A DNA stretch of 64,000 bases from Geodermatophilus obscurus DSM 43160. GTDB lineage: Bacteria; Actinomycetota; Actinomycetes; Mycobacteriales; Geodermatophilaceae. The notes under the pieces were generated by a model. It saw nothing but the letters and a program-made list of their open reading frames with translations, did no database searches and was not told where the DNA came from. This document shows, piece by piece, positions 53,416 to 61,823 of this stretch. Position numbers and translations under genes: made by a program. The stretch lies in the NCBI RefSeq assembly GCF_000025345.1, contig NC_013757.1:1240001-1304000 (forward strand), given 5' to 3'. Within the stretch, counting starts at the first letter, position 1. Each line of letters opens with the position of its first letter.

Positions 53416-54528
53416 GTGGCCGCTGACTTCTCCGTCGTCCTGGACGAGCTCGACACGACCCTGAGGTCCATCGAGGCCGTCCTCGACGTCGACCGGCTGC
53501 GCCGCGAGGTGGCCGAGCTCGAGCAGCAGGCCTCCGCGCCCGACCTCTGGAACGACGTCGAGGCGGCGCAGGCGCTGACCTCCAAGCTGTCCTACCTGCA
53601 GGGCGACCTGCGCCGGGTGGAGGAGCTGCGCAGCCGGCTGGACGACGTCGGCCTGTTGCACGAGATGGCCGTCGAGGAGAGCGACGAGGCGACCGCGGCC
53701 GAGGCCGAGCGGGAGCTGGCGAGCCTGCGCCAGGCGATCGACGAGCTCGAGGTGCGCACCCTGCTCTCCGGTGAGTACGACTCCCGCGAGGCGCTGGTGA
53801 CCATCCGCTCCGAGGCCGGTGGCGTCGACGCCGCCGACTTCGCCGAGATGCTCATGCGGATGTACCTGCGCTGGGCCGAGCGGCACCGGTACCCGGTCGA
53901 GCTGTACGACGTCAGCTACGCGGAGGAGGCCGGCATCAAGTCGGCGACCTTCGCCGTCAAGCAGCCCTACGCCTACGGCACGCTCTCGGTCGAGCAGGGC
54001 ACCCACCGGCTGGTGCGCATCTCGCCGTTCGACAACCAGGGCCGCCGCCAGACGTCCTTCGCCGGCGTCGAGGTGCTGCCGGTCGTCGAGCAGACCGACC
54101 ACGTCGACATCCCGGAGAACGAGATCCGGATCGACGTCTTCCGGTCCAGCGGTCCCGGCGGGCAGAGCGTCAACACCACCGACTCCGCCGTCCGGATCAC
54201 CCACCTGCCCACCGGCATCGTCGTCTCCTGTCAGAACGAGAAGAGCCAGATCCAGAACCGGGCGGCCGCGATGCGCGTCCTGCAGGCGCGGCTGCTGGCC
54301 CGGCGGCAGGAGGAGCAGCGGGCCGAGATGGACGCGCTGCGCGGGGAGGGCAGCAGCTGGGGCAACCAGATGCGCTCCTACGTCCTGCACCCGTACCAGA
54401 TGGTCAAGGACCTGCGCACCGAGCAGGAGACCGGGAACACCTCCGCCGTCCTCGACGGGGACATCGACCCGTTCATCGAGGCGGGGATCCGCTGGCGTCG
54501 TCAGCAGGAGTCGGTCCCCGCCAGCTGA
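53416..54528 (+). CDS. prfB: Peptide chain release factor 2
   Basis: RF2, 370 residues, terminating translation at UGA and UAA. The N-terminal domain ([20 protein letters not shown]) is followed by the codon-recognition segment [15 protein letters not shown], which contains the RF2 S-P-F tripeptide. The peptidyl-tRNA hydrolysis motif G-G-Q lies in [20 protein letters not shown]. No programmed frameshift is present near codon 25, as usual in actinobacteria. GTG 53416 ([12 protein letters not shown]) is chosen because TACTCT lies 8 bases before it; an earlier in-frame ATG at 53368 would precede that promoter. First gene of the conserved prfB–ftsE–ftsX–smpB block. Confidence 0.97.
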   Translation: MAADFSVVLDELDTTLRSIEAVLDVDRLRREVAELEQQASAPDLWNDVEAAQALTSKLSYLQGDLRRVEELRSRLDDVGLLHEMAVEESDEATAAEAERELASLRQAIDELEVRTLLSGEYDSREALVTIRSEAGGVDAADFAEMLMRMYLRWAERHRYPVELYDVSYAEEAGIKSATFAVKQPYAYGTLSVEQGTHRLVRISPFDNQGRRQTSFAGVEVLPVVEQTDHVDIPENEIRIDVFRSSGPGGQSVNTTDSAVRITHLPTGIVVSCQNEKSQIQNRAAAMRVLQARLLARRQEEQRAEMDALRGEGSSWGNQMRSYVLHPYQMVKDLRTEQETGNTSAVLDGDIDPFIEAGIRWRRQQESVPAS

Positions 54529-54851
54529 GAAAGGACCCCTTCCCCCCACCAAGGAAGGGCCCCGTCCTCCCCACCCCTCGCAGGCTCGGGGCGGTGCCCT
54601 GGACGGGGCCGGCGGCGGGACCCTGCAGGGAGGCCACCGTCCCCACATCCCTCGCGGACCTCGGGGCGGGCCCCTGCGCGTCGGCCGGCGGGATCAGACG
54701 TCCCCTTCGTCACACCTGTCGCACGCCGGGCGGGGGAATGAGCCACGCTGGGTGACGGGCGTCCCGGGCCCCTGGCGGAGCCGCTCACGCTCCGTCGGGA
54801 CGGGACGGCGGCCGACCGCGCGTGACACTCCAGTCTCCCGGGTTCGAGAGG
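54529..54851. other. prfB–ftsE spacer with a repeat element and no gene
   Basis: A palindromic repeat (54546–54610) occupies the first 90 bases and probably terminates prfB. The rest is GC-rich and without recognisable genes. The ftsE promoter hexamer TACCGT sits at the right edge. Confidence 0.5.
54546..54610. repeat. Palindromic repeat element, direct copy (R2)
   Basis: Pairs with the inverted copy at 52982–53043; the two flank the small membrane-protein gene and prfB. Contains arms CCCCGTCC and GGACGGGG able to form a hairpin around CTCGCAGGCTCGGGGCGG. It probably acts as a terminator of prfB. Confidence 0.7.
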
Positions 54852-54857
54852 TACCGT
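54852..54857 (+). promoter_or_regulatory. -10 hexamer TACCGT of ftsE, leaderless
   Basis: TACCGT ends 8 bases before GTG 54866, again placing the transcription start at the start codon. Confidence 0.5.
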
Positions 54858-54865
54858 GGCCCCTC

Positions 54866-55555
54866 GTGATCGAACTGCAACACGTCACCAAGCTCTACCC
54901 GGCCAGCTCCCGGCCGGCCCTCGATGACGTGTCGACGGAGATCGACAAGGGCGAGTTCGTCTTCCTGATCGGCTCTTCCGGCTCCGGCAAGTCGACCTTC
55001 CTGCGGCTGCTGCTCAAGGAGGACGACCCCACCAGGGGCACCGTCATCGTCAACGGCAAGACGCTCAACACGATGAGCAAGTGGCAGGTGCCCAAGCTCC
55101 GCCGCACCATCGGCTGCGTCTTCCAGGACTTCCGCCTGCTGAACAACCGCACCGTGGGTCAGAACGTGGCCTTCGCGCTGGAGGTCATCAACAAGCCCCA
55201 GCGGACCATCAAGCGCGTCGTCCCCGAGGTGCTGGAGATGGTGGGCCTGGAGGGCAAGGCCAACCGGCTGCCCAACGAGCTCTCCGGTGGCGAGCAGCAG
55301 CGCGTCGCCATCGCCCGCGCGTTCGTCAACCGGCCGCTGGTGCTGCTGGCCGACGAGCCCACCGGCAACCTCGACCCGGAGACCAGCGAGGGCATCATGC
55401 TGCTGCTGGAGCGGATCAACCGCACCGGGACGACGGTCGTGATGGCGACGCACGACTACCACATCGTCGACTCGATGCGCCGTCGGGTGATCGAGCTCAA
55501 CGGGGGAGCCCTCACCCGCGACCAGTCGCGCGGTGTCTACGGGGTCGGCCGCTGA
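54866..55555 (+). CDS. ftsE: Cell-division ABC ATPase FtsE
   Basis: A 229-residue ABC ATPase that with FtsX controls peptidoglycan hydrolases at the septum. Walker [22 protein letters not shown]-loop VFQDFRLL, signature [17 protein letters not shown], Walker [19 protein letters not shown] and H-loop [11 protein letters not shown] are all present. GTG 54866 opens [12 protein letters not shown]. It is followed by a 26-bp tandem repeat and then ftsX. Confidence 0.97.
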   Translation: MIELQHVTKLYPASSRPALDDVSTEIDKGEFVFLIGSSGSGKSTFLRLLLKEDDPTRGTVIVNGKTLNTMSKWQVPKLRRTIGCVFQDFRLLNNRTVGQNVAFALEVINKPQRTIKRVVPEVLEMVGLEGKANRLPNELSGGEQQRVAIARAFVNRPLVLLADEPTGNLDPETSEGIMLLLERINRTGTTVVMATHDYHIVDSMRRRVIELNGGALTRDQSRGVYGVGR

Positions 55556-55613
55556 CCCGGCTGCGCCGGACCGGCCGCTGACGCGGCTGCGCCGGACCGG
55601 CCGCTGACGCGGC
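55546..55613 (+). repeat. 26-bp tandem repeat, 2.6 copies, at the 3' end of ftsE
   Basis: CGGCCGCTGAC(C/G)CGGCTGCGCCGGAC repeats at 55546, 55572 and (partial) 55598. The first copy contains the last codons and stop of ftsE; each later copy carries the same TGA. It adds about 50 bases to the ftsE–ftsX spacer. Confidence 0.85.
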
Positions 55614-55654
55614 ATCCCCGCCCTCCACCTGCCTGACCTCACGACAGGGAACCA

Positions 55655-56539
55655 ATGCGCGTCAACTTCGTGCTCTCCGAGGTGGCCACCGGGCTGCGTC
55701 GCAACCTGACCATGACGGTCGCGATGATCCTGACCACGGCCATCTCGCTCGGCCTCATGGGCACCGGCCTGCTGATCGCCGGGATGATCTCCGACATGAA
55801 GGAGATCTACTACGACAAGGTGCAGGTCTCCATCTTCCTGGCCGACGACGTCACCGACGAGCAGCGCTCGGCCATCGAGCAGCAGCTGGCGGGCTCGCCC
55901 GAGGTGGCCAACCACATCTACGAGTCCAAGGAAGAGGCCTACGCCCGCTTCCAGCAGCAGTTCAGCCAGCAGCCGGAGCTCGTGCAGAACACGCCGGCCG
56001 ACGCACTGCCCGAGAGCTTCCGCGTCGAGCTGGTGAACCCCGAGCGCTACGAGGTCATCGCCGCGGAGTTCCCGAACGGGCAGAACGGCGTCGACCAGGT
56101 GCGCGACGAGGGGGACTTCCTCGACCGGCTGTTCAGCCTGCTCAACGGCGCCCGCAACGCGACGATCGCCGTCGCCGTCGTCCAAGCGCTCGCGGCGTTG
56201 CTGCTGATCTCCAACACGATCCAGCTGGCCGCCTTCAACCGGCGCAACGAGACCAACATCATGCGGCTGGTCGGCGCCTCGCGGTGGTACACGCAGCTGC
56301 CGTTCATCCTCGAAGCTGCGCTGGCCGGGCTGATCGGTGCGCTGCTGGCGATCGGCGGGCTGGTGATCACCAAGGTCCTGTTCGTCGACAAGACCCTCGC
56401 CGGGCCGATCCGGGCGGGGATCATCCCGCCGGTCGACTGGGGCGCGATCGCCTTCATCAGCCCGGTGATCGCCGCCGCCGGCGTCGGGCTGGCCGGTGTC
56501 GCCGCCTACGTGACCCTGCGGCTGTACGTGCGCATCTGA
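55655..56539 (+). CDS. ftsX: Cell-division membrane protein FtsX
   Basis: A 294-residue FtsX with one N-terminal helix ([20 protein letters not shown]), a large extracytoplasmic domain (about residues 45–165: [55 protein letters not shown]) and three further helices ([58 protein letters not shown]). The external domain contacts cell-wall hydrolases. ATG 55655 follows ACAGGGAACC. Partner of FtsE. Confidence 0.97.
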   Translation: MRVNFVLSEVATGLRRNLTMTVAMILTTAISLGLMGTGLLIAGMISDMKEIYYDKVQVSIFLADDVTDEQRSAIEQQLAGSPEVANHIYESKEEAYARFQQQFSQQPELVQNTPADALPESFRVELVNPERYEVIAAEFPNGQNGVDQVRDEGDFLDRLFSLLNGARNATIAVAVVQALAALLLISNTIQLAAFNRRNETNIMRLVGASRWYTQLPFILEAALAGLIGALLAIGGLVITKVLFVDKTLAGPIRAGIIPPVDWGAIAFISPVIAAAGVGLAGVAAYVTLRLYVRI

Positions 56540-56540
56540 G

Positions 56541-56600
56541 AAAGGACCCCGTCCTCCTGACCGCTCGCAGGCTCGCGGCGAGCCTCTGGACGGGGCCGTG
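56541..56600. repeat. Palindromic repeat element (R3), ftsX–smpB spacer
   Basis: GGACCCCGTCC…CTCGCAGGCTCGCGGCGAGCC…GGACGGGGCC, starting just after the ftsX stop. Same family as R1 and R2 but closer to R4 (63236–63293), of which it is an inverted near copy. Likely a terminator. Confidence 0.65.
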
Positions 56601-56618
56601 GCCTGGTGGGGCGGCCGG

Positions 56619-56624
56619 TAGCCT
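56619..56624 (+). promoter_or_regulatory. -10 hexamer TAGCCT of smpB, leaderless
   Basis: TAGCCT ends 7 bases before ATG 56632 and lies just after the repeat element that should end ftsX transcription. Confidence 0.5.
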
Positions 56625-56631
56625 GGGGTCC

Positions 56632-57108
56632 ATGCCGCGTGAAGAGGGGCGGAAGCTCATCGCCCAGAACAAGAAGGCGCGGCACGACTACTCGATCCTC
56701 GACACCTACGAGGTGGGCCTGGTGCTCACCGGCACCGAGGTCAAGAGCCTGCGTGCCGGCCGTGCCTCGCTCGTCGACGGCTTCGCCACCGTGGACGGCG
56801 GCGAGGTCTGGCTGCAGCACGTGCACATCCCCGAGTACGCCGAGGGCACGTGGACCAACCACGCCCCGCGCCGCAAGCGCAAGGTCCTCATGCACCGCGC
56901 CGAGATCGACAAGCTGATCGGCAAGACGAAGGAGGGCGGCCTGACCCTCGTGCCGCTCGACCTGTACTTCAAGGACGGCAAGGTCAAGGCGACCCTCGCC
57001 CTCGCCAAGGGCAAGAGGTCCTACGACAAGCGGCAGGACCTCGCCGAGCGCGACTCCCGCCGGGAGATTCAGCGGGCCTTCGGGCGGTACGTGAAGGGAC
57101 GGCGGTAA
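56632..57108 (+). CDS. smpB: SsrA-binding protein SmpB
   Basis: A 158-residue SmpB that carries tmRNA into stalled ribosomes. Signature stretches [40 protein letters not shown] and LHNIHI-like [20 protein letters not shown] are present, and the basic C-terminal tail ([29 protein letters not shown]) is complete. The ssrA (tmRNA) gene is not seen nearby; in many actinobacteria it lies downstream of smpB, but here protein genes follow directly. Confidence 0.97.
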   Translation: MPREEGRKLIAQNKKARHDYSILDTYEVGLVLTGTEVKSLRAGRASLVDGFATVDGGEVWLQHVHIPEYAEGTWTNHAPRRKRKVLMHRAEIDKLIGKTKEGGLTLVPLDLYFKDGKVKATLALAKGKRSYDKRQDLAERDSRREIQRAFGRYVKGRR

Positions 57109-58035
57109 GTGCGCGGTGTGGCCTACGACCGGTACGGCGGCCCGGAGGTCCTGAGCCTCCGCGACGACCTGCCCGACCCCCCGGTGGGCCCCGACACCGT
57201 GCTGGTGCGCGTGCACGCCGCCGGCGTCAACCCGGTCGACGTGCTCATCCGCTCCGGCGGGCTGACCGGCGCCTACCCGCACCACCTGCCGATCGTGCCC
57301 GGGTGGGACGTCGCCGGGGTCGTCGAGGCCGTGGGCCCGGCGGTCACCGCGTTCGCCGCCGGTGACGAGGTGTTCGGCTACGTCCGCCGGGACGACGTCC
57401 AGTGGGGGACGACGGCCGAGCTGGTGCCCGCGCCGCAGCGCTGTCTGGCGCACAAGCCGGAGTCGCTGTCGTTCGCCGAGGCAGCCGGGCTGCCGCTCGC
57501 GGGGCTCACCGCCTACCAGTCGCTGACCGAGGCGCTCGACGTCCACGAGGGCGAGCGCGTGCTGGTGCACCGCGCCGCCGGCGGGGTCGGTTCCTGCGCC
57601 GTCCAGATCGCCGTCGCGCTGGGTGCGCACGTCATCGGCACGGCCAGCCCGCGCAACCACGGCTTCCTCCGCGACGCCGGGGCAGCCGAGGTGCTCGACT
57701 ACTCGGCCGGGCCGATCAGCGTGCAGCTGTCCGAGCCGGTCGACGCCGTCCTCGACCTGGTCGGCGGGGACACCCTGGCCGATGCGCCGAAGCAGGTCCG
57801 CGACCGCGCCCGCATCACCTCCGTCGTGGACCCGGTGGTCAACGAGATGGGCGGCCGCTACGTGTTCGTCCGCCCCGAGCACGAGCACCTGGAGGAGCTC
57901 GGCCGGATGGCCGACGCCGGTCAGCTGCGGGTGCCGATCGCCCGGGCGTTCCCGCTGGAGCAGACGGCCGAGGCGCAAGAGCTGGTCGCGGGCGGGCACG
58001 TGCGCGGCAAGGTCGTCGTCACGCTGCGCTCGTGA
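57109..58035 (+). CDS. Zinc-free NADPH:quinone reductase-like MDR oxidoreductase
   Basis: A 308-residue medium-chain dehydrogenase/reductase. The GroES-like part (VRVHAAGVNPVDVLIRSGG, IVPGWDVAGVVEAVGPAVTA) and Rossmann part (LVHRAAGGVGSCAVQIAVAL, GAHVIGTASPRNHGFLRDAG) are both complete. Zinc-ligand Cys residues of classical alcohol dehydrogenases are absent, pointing to an NADPH quinone/enone reductase. GTG 57109 directly follows the smpB stop. The last codons (VVTLRS) are part of a 29-bp duplication. Confidence 0.92.
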   Translation: MRGVAYDRYGGPEVLSLRDDLPDPPVGPDTVLVRVHAAGVNPVDVLIRSGGLTGAYPHHLPIVPGWDVAGVVEAVGPAVTAFAAGDEVFGYVRRDDVQWGTTAELVPAPQRCLAHKPESLSFAEAAGLPLAGLTAYQSLTEALDVHEGERVLVHRAAGGVGSCAVQIAVALGAHVIGTASPRNHGFLRDAGAAEVLDYSAGPISVQLSEPVDAVLDLVGGDTLADAPKQVRDRARITSVVDPVVNEMGGRYVFVRPEHEHLEELGRMADAGQLRVPIARAFPLEQTAEAQELVAGGHVRGKVVVTLRS

Positions 58036-58068
58036 CCACGGGCACGGTCACGCTGCGCTCGTGACCAC
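58018..58068 (+). repeat. 29-bp tandem duplication at a gene junction
   Basis: GTCACGCTGCGCTCGTGACCAC occurs at 58018 and again at 58047 (period 29). The first copy holds the end and stop of the MDR gene; the second has the start of the amidohydrolase. The duplication separated a former overlap of the two genes. Confidence 0.8.
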
Positions 58069-58951
58069 TCCGCCGGTCGACGACGCCGACGTCCCCCGGT
58101 ACTGGCGCGAGCTGGGCCTGCCGGGACTGGTCGACGTGCACGTGCACTTCCTGCCCGAGCGGGTGCAGGCCAAGGTCTGGGAGTACTTCGCGCAGGCCCG
58201 GACGCACTACGGCGCCGCCTGGCCGGTGCAGTACCCGCTGCCGGACGACGAGCGGCTGGCGGTGCTCGACCGGCTCGGCGTCCGGGCGTTCCCGACGCTG
58301 CCCTACCCGCACAAGGCCGGCATGGCCGCCTGGCTCAACGACTGGTCGCACGCGTTCGCCGCCGCGCACCCGCGAGTGCTGCGGTCGGCGACCTTCTACC
58401 CGGAGCCGGGGGCGTCGTCCTACGTCGGGACGGCGCTCGACCGCGGCGTGCGGGTGTTCAAGGTGCACGTGCAGGTCGGCGCCTTCGACCCGCGGGACCC
58501 GCTGCTCGACCGGGTGTGGGCGCGGCTGGAGGGGACCGGCACGCCCGTGGTGATCCACTGCGGCTCGGGTCCGCTGCGCGGCGAGCACACCGGTCCGGCG
58601 CCGATGACCGGCCTGCTCGAGCGGTACCCGCGGCTGCAGCTGGTCATCGCCCACCTCGGCATGCCCGAGTACGCGGCCTTCCTCGACCTCGCCGAGCGGT
58701 ACGAGCGGGTGCACCTGGACACCACGATGTTCGCCACCGACTTCACCGAGCGGCTGATGCCCTTCGACCCGGCGCTGCGGCCGCGGCTGGCCGCGCTGCG
58801 GGACAAGGTGCTGCTCGGCAGCGACTTCCCCTCCATCCCGTACCCGTACGCCCACCAGCTGGCCGCGCTGCACCGCCTGGACCTGGGGGAGGAGTGGCTG
58901 CGCGCGGTCCTCTGGCACAACGGGGCCCGTCTCTTCGGGCTGGCGCCCTGA
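58061..58951 (+). CDS. Amidohydrolase-family (metal-dependent hydrolase)
   Basis: A 296-residue TIM-barrel amidohydrolase of the Amidohydro_2 type. The HxH motif is VDVHVHFLPERVQ; later ligands and catalytic residues appear as VVIHCGSGPLRGEHTGP, LVIAHLGMPEYAAFLDLA and LLGSDFPSIPYPYAHQL. Relatives act as decarboxylases or lactonases on aromatic or cyclic acids. GTG 58061 is within the duplicated junction; a copy of the same start at 58032 would end after about 10 codons. Confidence 0.9.
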   Translation: MTTPPVDDADVPRYWRELGLPGLVDVHVHFLPERVQAKVWEYFAQARTHYGAAWPVQYPLPDDERLAVLDRLGVRAFPTLPYPHKAGMAAWLNDWSHAFAAAHPRVLRSATFYPEPGASSYVGTALDRGVRVFKVHVQVGAFDPRDPLLDRVWARLEGTGTPVVIHCGSGPLRGEHTGPAPMTGLLERYPRLQLVIAHLGMPEYAAFLDLAERYERVHLDTTMFATDFTERLMPFDPALRPRLAALRDKVLLGSDFPSIPYPYAHQLAALHRLDLGEEWLRAVLWHNGARLFGLAP

Positions 58952-59028
58952 GGCACTTCGCCACTGGTCTCCCGTAGCCGACCAGGTGTGCCCTGGAGGA
59001 CCACTCGCCGTCCCAGGGAGGTCCGGAG

Positions 59029-60483
59029 ATGACCCAGGTACCTGTCGTGCGCGAGCCGGGCGCGACCCACGCGGTGGTCATCGGGGCGAGCATGGCCGGG
59101 ATGCTCGCGGCGCGGGTGCTCGCCGGTCACGTCGACCGGGTGACGGTCATCGAGCGCGACCGGCTGCCGGAGGGCGCCGAGCAGCGCAAGGGGGTGCCGC
59201 AGGGCCGGCAGATCCACGTGCTGCTCGCGCGCGGCTCGGCCGTCCTCGACCGGCTGTTCCCCGGGTTCAGCCGCGATCTCGTGGCTGCGGGGGCGGTCCC
59301 GTTCCGTCTGCCCGGTGACGCCCTCATCCTCTCCAAGGCCGGCTGGGTCGACCGGCGGACACCCGGCTGGACGATGACGTCAGCCAGCCGCCCGCTGATC
59401 GAGGAGACCCTGCGCCGCCGGCTGCTCCAGCTGCCCGGGATCGCAGTCCTGGACGGTTCAGAGGTCACCGAGCTCCGCGCCTCTGACGACGGCCGGGCGG
59501 TGCGCGGGGTGTCCGTGCGCCGGGCCGACGGCGGGGACGACTCGCGCTCCATCGACGCGGACCTCGTCGTGGACGCGTCGGGTCGCGGGTCTCGGACGCC
59601 GCACTGGCTGGCCGACCTCGGGTACCCGGAGCCCGAGCGGACGCAGGTCGACTCGCACATCGCCTACGCCACCCGGCTCTACCGCATCCCCGACGGGTTC
59701 GCGGCCGACTGGCGGGCTGCCATGCTCATGCCCCGGCCGCCGGGCAACCCGCGAACCGGCGACCTGATGCCGATCGAGGGCGGGCGCTGGATCGTCACGT
59801 TGATGGGAGCGGCCAGGCAGCACCCGCCCACCGACGAAGCGGGGTTCACGGCCTTCATGCGCGAGCTGAGCGACCCGATCATCGCTGACACCGTCGCCCA
59901 CGCCGAGCCGGTGAGCGACATCCGCGGGCACCGGGGCACGGCCAACCGGCTGGCGCACTACGAGCGGATGCCGCGGTGGCCGGAGCGGTTGGTCGTCCTC
60001 GGCGACGCCGTCTGCGCCTTCAACCCGGTCTACGGCCAGGGGATGACCACCGCCGCCATCGCCGCGGAGACGTTGGACGACTGCCTGTGGGCCCAGCGCC
60101 GGCGGCGCCCGGCCGGGGACCTCGAGGGCATGGCCCGCCGGTTCCAGCGGCTACTGGCCCGGCGCAACCGCGACGCGTGGATGCTCTCCACGGGGGAGGA
60201 CCTGCGGTACCCGACCACCACGGGGACGACCGCAGGCCGGATCCTGCGGGCGCAACACCGGTACTTCGACCGGGTCGAGCGCGCCGCGGTCACGGACCCC
60301 GCGGTGACCGAGGTCTACGCGCGCGTGTTCGGGATGCTCGAACGGCCGACGGCACTGTTCCGGCCGAGGATCGTGGCCGCGGCGATCCGGGCCGGACGAG
60401 CGCCCACGAGGCCGGCCGCCCCCACGGTCGGGGTTCCGGCGCCCCGGACGTCGACCGAGCAGCAGCAGGAGGTGCGGACATGA
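59029..60483 (+). CDS. FAD-dependent oxidoreductase (monooxygenase-like)
   Basis: A 484-residue flavoprotein of the p-hydroxybenzoate-hydroxylase/geranylgeranyl-reductase fold. FAD-binding HAVVIGASMAGMLAARVLAG, then RKGVPQGRQIHVLLARG, a D-G motif region (DLVVDASGRGSRTPHWL) and the second FAD motif LVVLGDAVCAFNPVYGQGMT. No transmembrane segment. It overlaps the hydrolase downstream by ATGA, so the two may work on the same substrate. ATG 59029 follows GGGAGG at 59017–59022. Confidence 0.9.
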   Translation: MTQVPVVREPGATHAVVIGASMAGMLAARVLAGHVDRVTVIERDRLPEGAEQRKGVPQGRQIHVLLARGSAVLDRLFPGFSRDLVAAGAVPFRLPGDALILSKAGWVDRRTPGWTMTSASRPLIEETLRRRLLQLPGIAVLDGSEVTELRASDDGRAVRGVSVRRADGGDDSRSIDADLVVDASGRGSRTPHWLADLGYPEPERTQVDSHIAYATRLYRIPDGFAADWRAAMLMPRPPGNPRTGDLMPIEGGRWIVTLMGAARQHPPTDEAGFTAFMRELSDPIIADTVAHAEPVSDIRGHRGTANRLAHYERMPRWPERLVVLGDAVCAFNPVYGQGMTTAAIAAETLDDCLWAQRRRRPAGDLEGMARRFQRLLARRNRDAWMLSTGEDLRYPTTTGTTAGRILRAQHRYFDRVERAAVTDPAVTEVYARVFGMLERPTALFRPRIVAAAIRAGRAPTRPAAPTVGVPAPRTSTEQQQEVRT

Positions 60484-61367
60484 CCACCCGCCGCTTCGAC
60501 CTGGCGCCGGTGACCGAGGGCACGGTCACCGTGGCCGGCATCCGCTCGCCCTACCTGACCGCGGGTCCGCTCGACGCCGACGAGGCCGTCGTCTTCGTGC
60601 ACGGCAACCCGGGCCCGGCCGAGGACTGGCGGCGCCTGGTCGCCCGGACCGGCGTGTTCGCCCGGGCCGTCGCCCCGGACATGCCCGGCTTCGGTGGCGC
60701 GGACAAGCCCGACGGCTTCGTCTACACCGTCGACGGCTACGCGCGGCACCTGGCCGGCGTCCTCGACGAGCTCGGGGTCAGCCGCGCGCACCTGGTGCTG
60801 CACGACTTCGGCGGGCCCTGGGGGCTGGCGTGGGCGGCCGACCACCCCGACCGGTTCGCCAGCGCGACGCTCGTGGGCATCGGCGTGCTGCGCGGCTACC
60901 GGTGGCACTCCATGGCGCGGATCTGGCGCACCTCGGGGCTCGGCGAGCTGTTCCTGCGCACCAGCACCCTCCCGGCGTCGCGGCTGCTGCTGCAGCGCGG
61001 CAGCCCGCGGGGACTGCCGCGGGACGTCGTCGAGCGGCTGCACCGCAGCCTCAAGGACCCCGGCACGCAGCGCGCCGTCCTCCGGCTGTACCGCGCCACC
61101 GACGTGGCCGCGGTCTCCGAGGACCTGCACCGGCGGCTGCAGGGCCTCGACCGGCCGGTGCTGGCGGTGTGGGGGCGGCACGACCCCTACCTGCCGGTCG
61201 CGTACGCCGAGCGGCAGCGCGAGACCTTCCCCGGGGCGCAGGTCGTCGTGCTCGAGGACAGCGGGCACTGGCCGATGTACGACGACCCGGTCGGGTTCGA
61301 GCAGACCGTCCTGCCGTTCCTGGCACGGGTCACGGCCGGGGCCGTGGTGGGAGCAGGCGCGCGGTAG
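60480..61367 (+). CDS. α/β-hydrolase (haloalkane dehalogenase / epoxide hydrolase-like)
   Basis: A 295-residue α/β-hydrolase. Oxyanion loop VVFVHGNPGPAEDW, nucleophile elbow LVLHDFGGPWGLAWA, where Asp takes the nucleophile place as in haloalkane dehalogenases and epoxide hydrolases, acid region LAVWGRHDPYLPVAYAE and catalytic His VVVLEDSGHWPMYDDPVG. It overlaps the flavoprotein gene by ATGA. A natural partnership is monooxygenase epoxidation followed by hydrolysis, but the substrate is unknown. Confidence 0.9.
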   Translation: MTTRRFDLAPVTEGTVTVAGIRSPYLTAGPLDADEAVVFVHGNPGPAEDWRRLVARTGVFARAVAPDMPGFGGADKPDGFVYTVDGYARHLAGVLDELGVSRAHLVLHDFGGPWGLAWAADHPDRFASATLVGIGVLRGYRWHSMARIWRTSGLGELFLRTSTLPASRLLLQRGSPRGLPRDVVERLHRSLKDPGTQRAVLRLYRATDVAAVSEDLHRRLQGLDRPVLAVWGRHDPYLPVAYAERQRETFPGAQVVVLEDSGHWPMYDDPVGFEQTVLPFLARVTAGAVVGAGAR

Positions 61368-61389
61368 TCCGCCGTGGAGCCGAGGGCGC

Positions 61390-61710
61390 TCAGCGGAGTC
61401 CGGACGGGTAGTCCGGGTTCAGCCGGGCGGCCCGGTCGATCTCCTCCGGCGTCAGCAGGACGACGGTGCGGACCGTCGCCACGCCGCCCCCGCTGATCGA
61501 CAGGGACAGGGAGGCTGCGGCCGCGGCGTCGGGCAGGTCGACGACCGCGTAGACATCGGCGTCACCAAGGGCGAAGTCGAAGCTCTCCAGCTGCCCCCCC
61601 AGGTCGAAGACGGCCTGGGCGAAGGCGCTGCGACGGGCCGACCCGCCGGCGGCCATCACCGCCCGCGCGCCCTGGGCCTCGTACCGGGCGATGACCAGGA
61701 AGCGGGGCAC
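61390..61710 (-). CDS. GYD-domain protein
   Basis: A 106-residue GYD-family protein: MPRFLVIARYEAQGARAVMA, GQLESFDFALGDADVYAVVD, LSLSISGGGVATVRTVVLLT, PEEIDRAARLNPDYPSGLR. The F-G-D-x-D segment stands in place of the typical LGxYD motif. Such proteins are small ferredoxin-like folds of unknown function. GTG 61710. Convergent with the hydrolase gene on its left. Confidence 0.85.
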   Translation of the reverse strand: MPRFLVIARYEAQGARAVMAAGGSARRSAFAQAVFDLGGQLESFDFALGDADVYAVVDLPDAAAAASLSLSISGGGVATVRTVVLLTPEEIDRAARLNPDYPSGLR

Positions 61711-61811
61711 GGGAGCCCTCCTCTCGGCGGCGTGCGCCGATGCTGACGCCCGCCCGCACCCGCCCGCAAGGGACCCCTCGGAACCCGGTCGACCGCCCCC
61801 GCCGCCGTCCC

Positions 61812-61817
61812 TACGCT
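61812..61817 (+). promoter_or_regulatory. -10 hexamer TACGCT of the GNAT gene, leaderless
   Basis: TACGCT ends 6 bases before GTG 61824, indicating a leaderless transcript and supporting that start over a longer upstream reading. Confidence 0.5.
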
Positions 61818-61823
61818 GCTGCC

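Noticed and set aside
53416..53520. Programmed frameshift in prfB
   Set aside because: The reading frame is continuous through the codon-25 region; actinobacterial prfB genes lack the shift.
57050..57120. tmRNA (ssrA) gene next to smpB
   Set aside because: The MDR gene starts directly after the smpB stop; no tRNA-like ends or tag frame are present.
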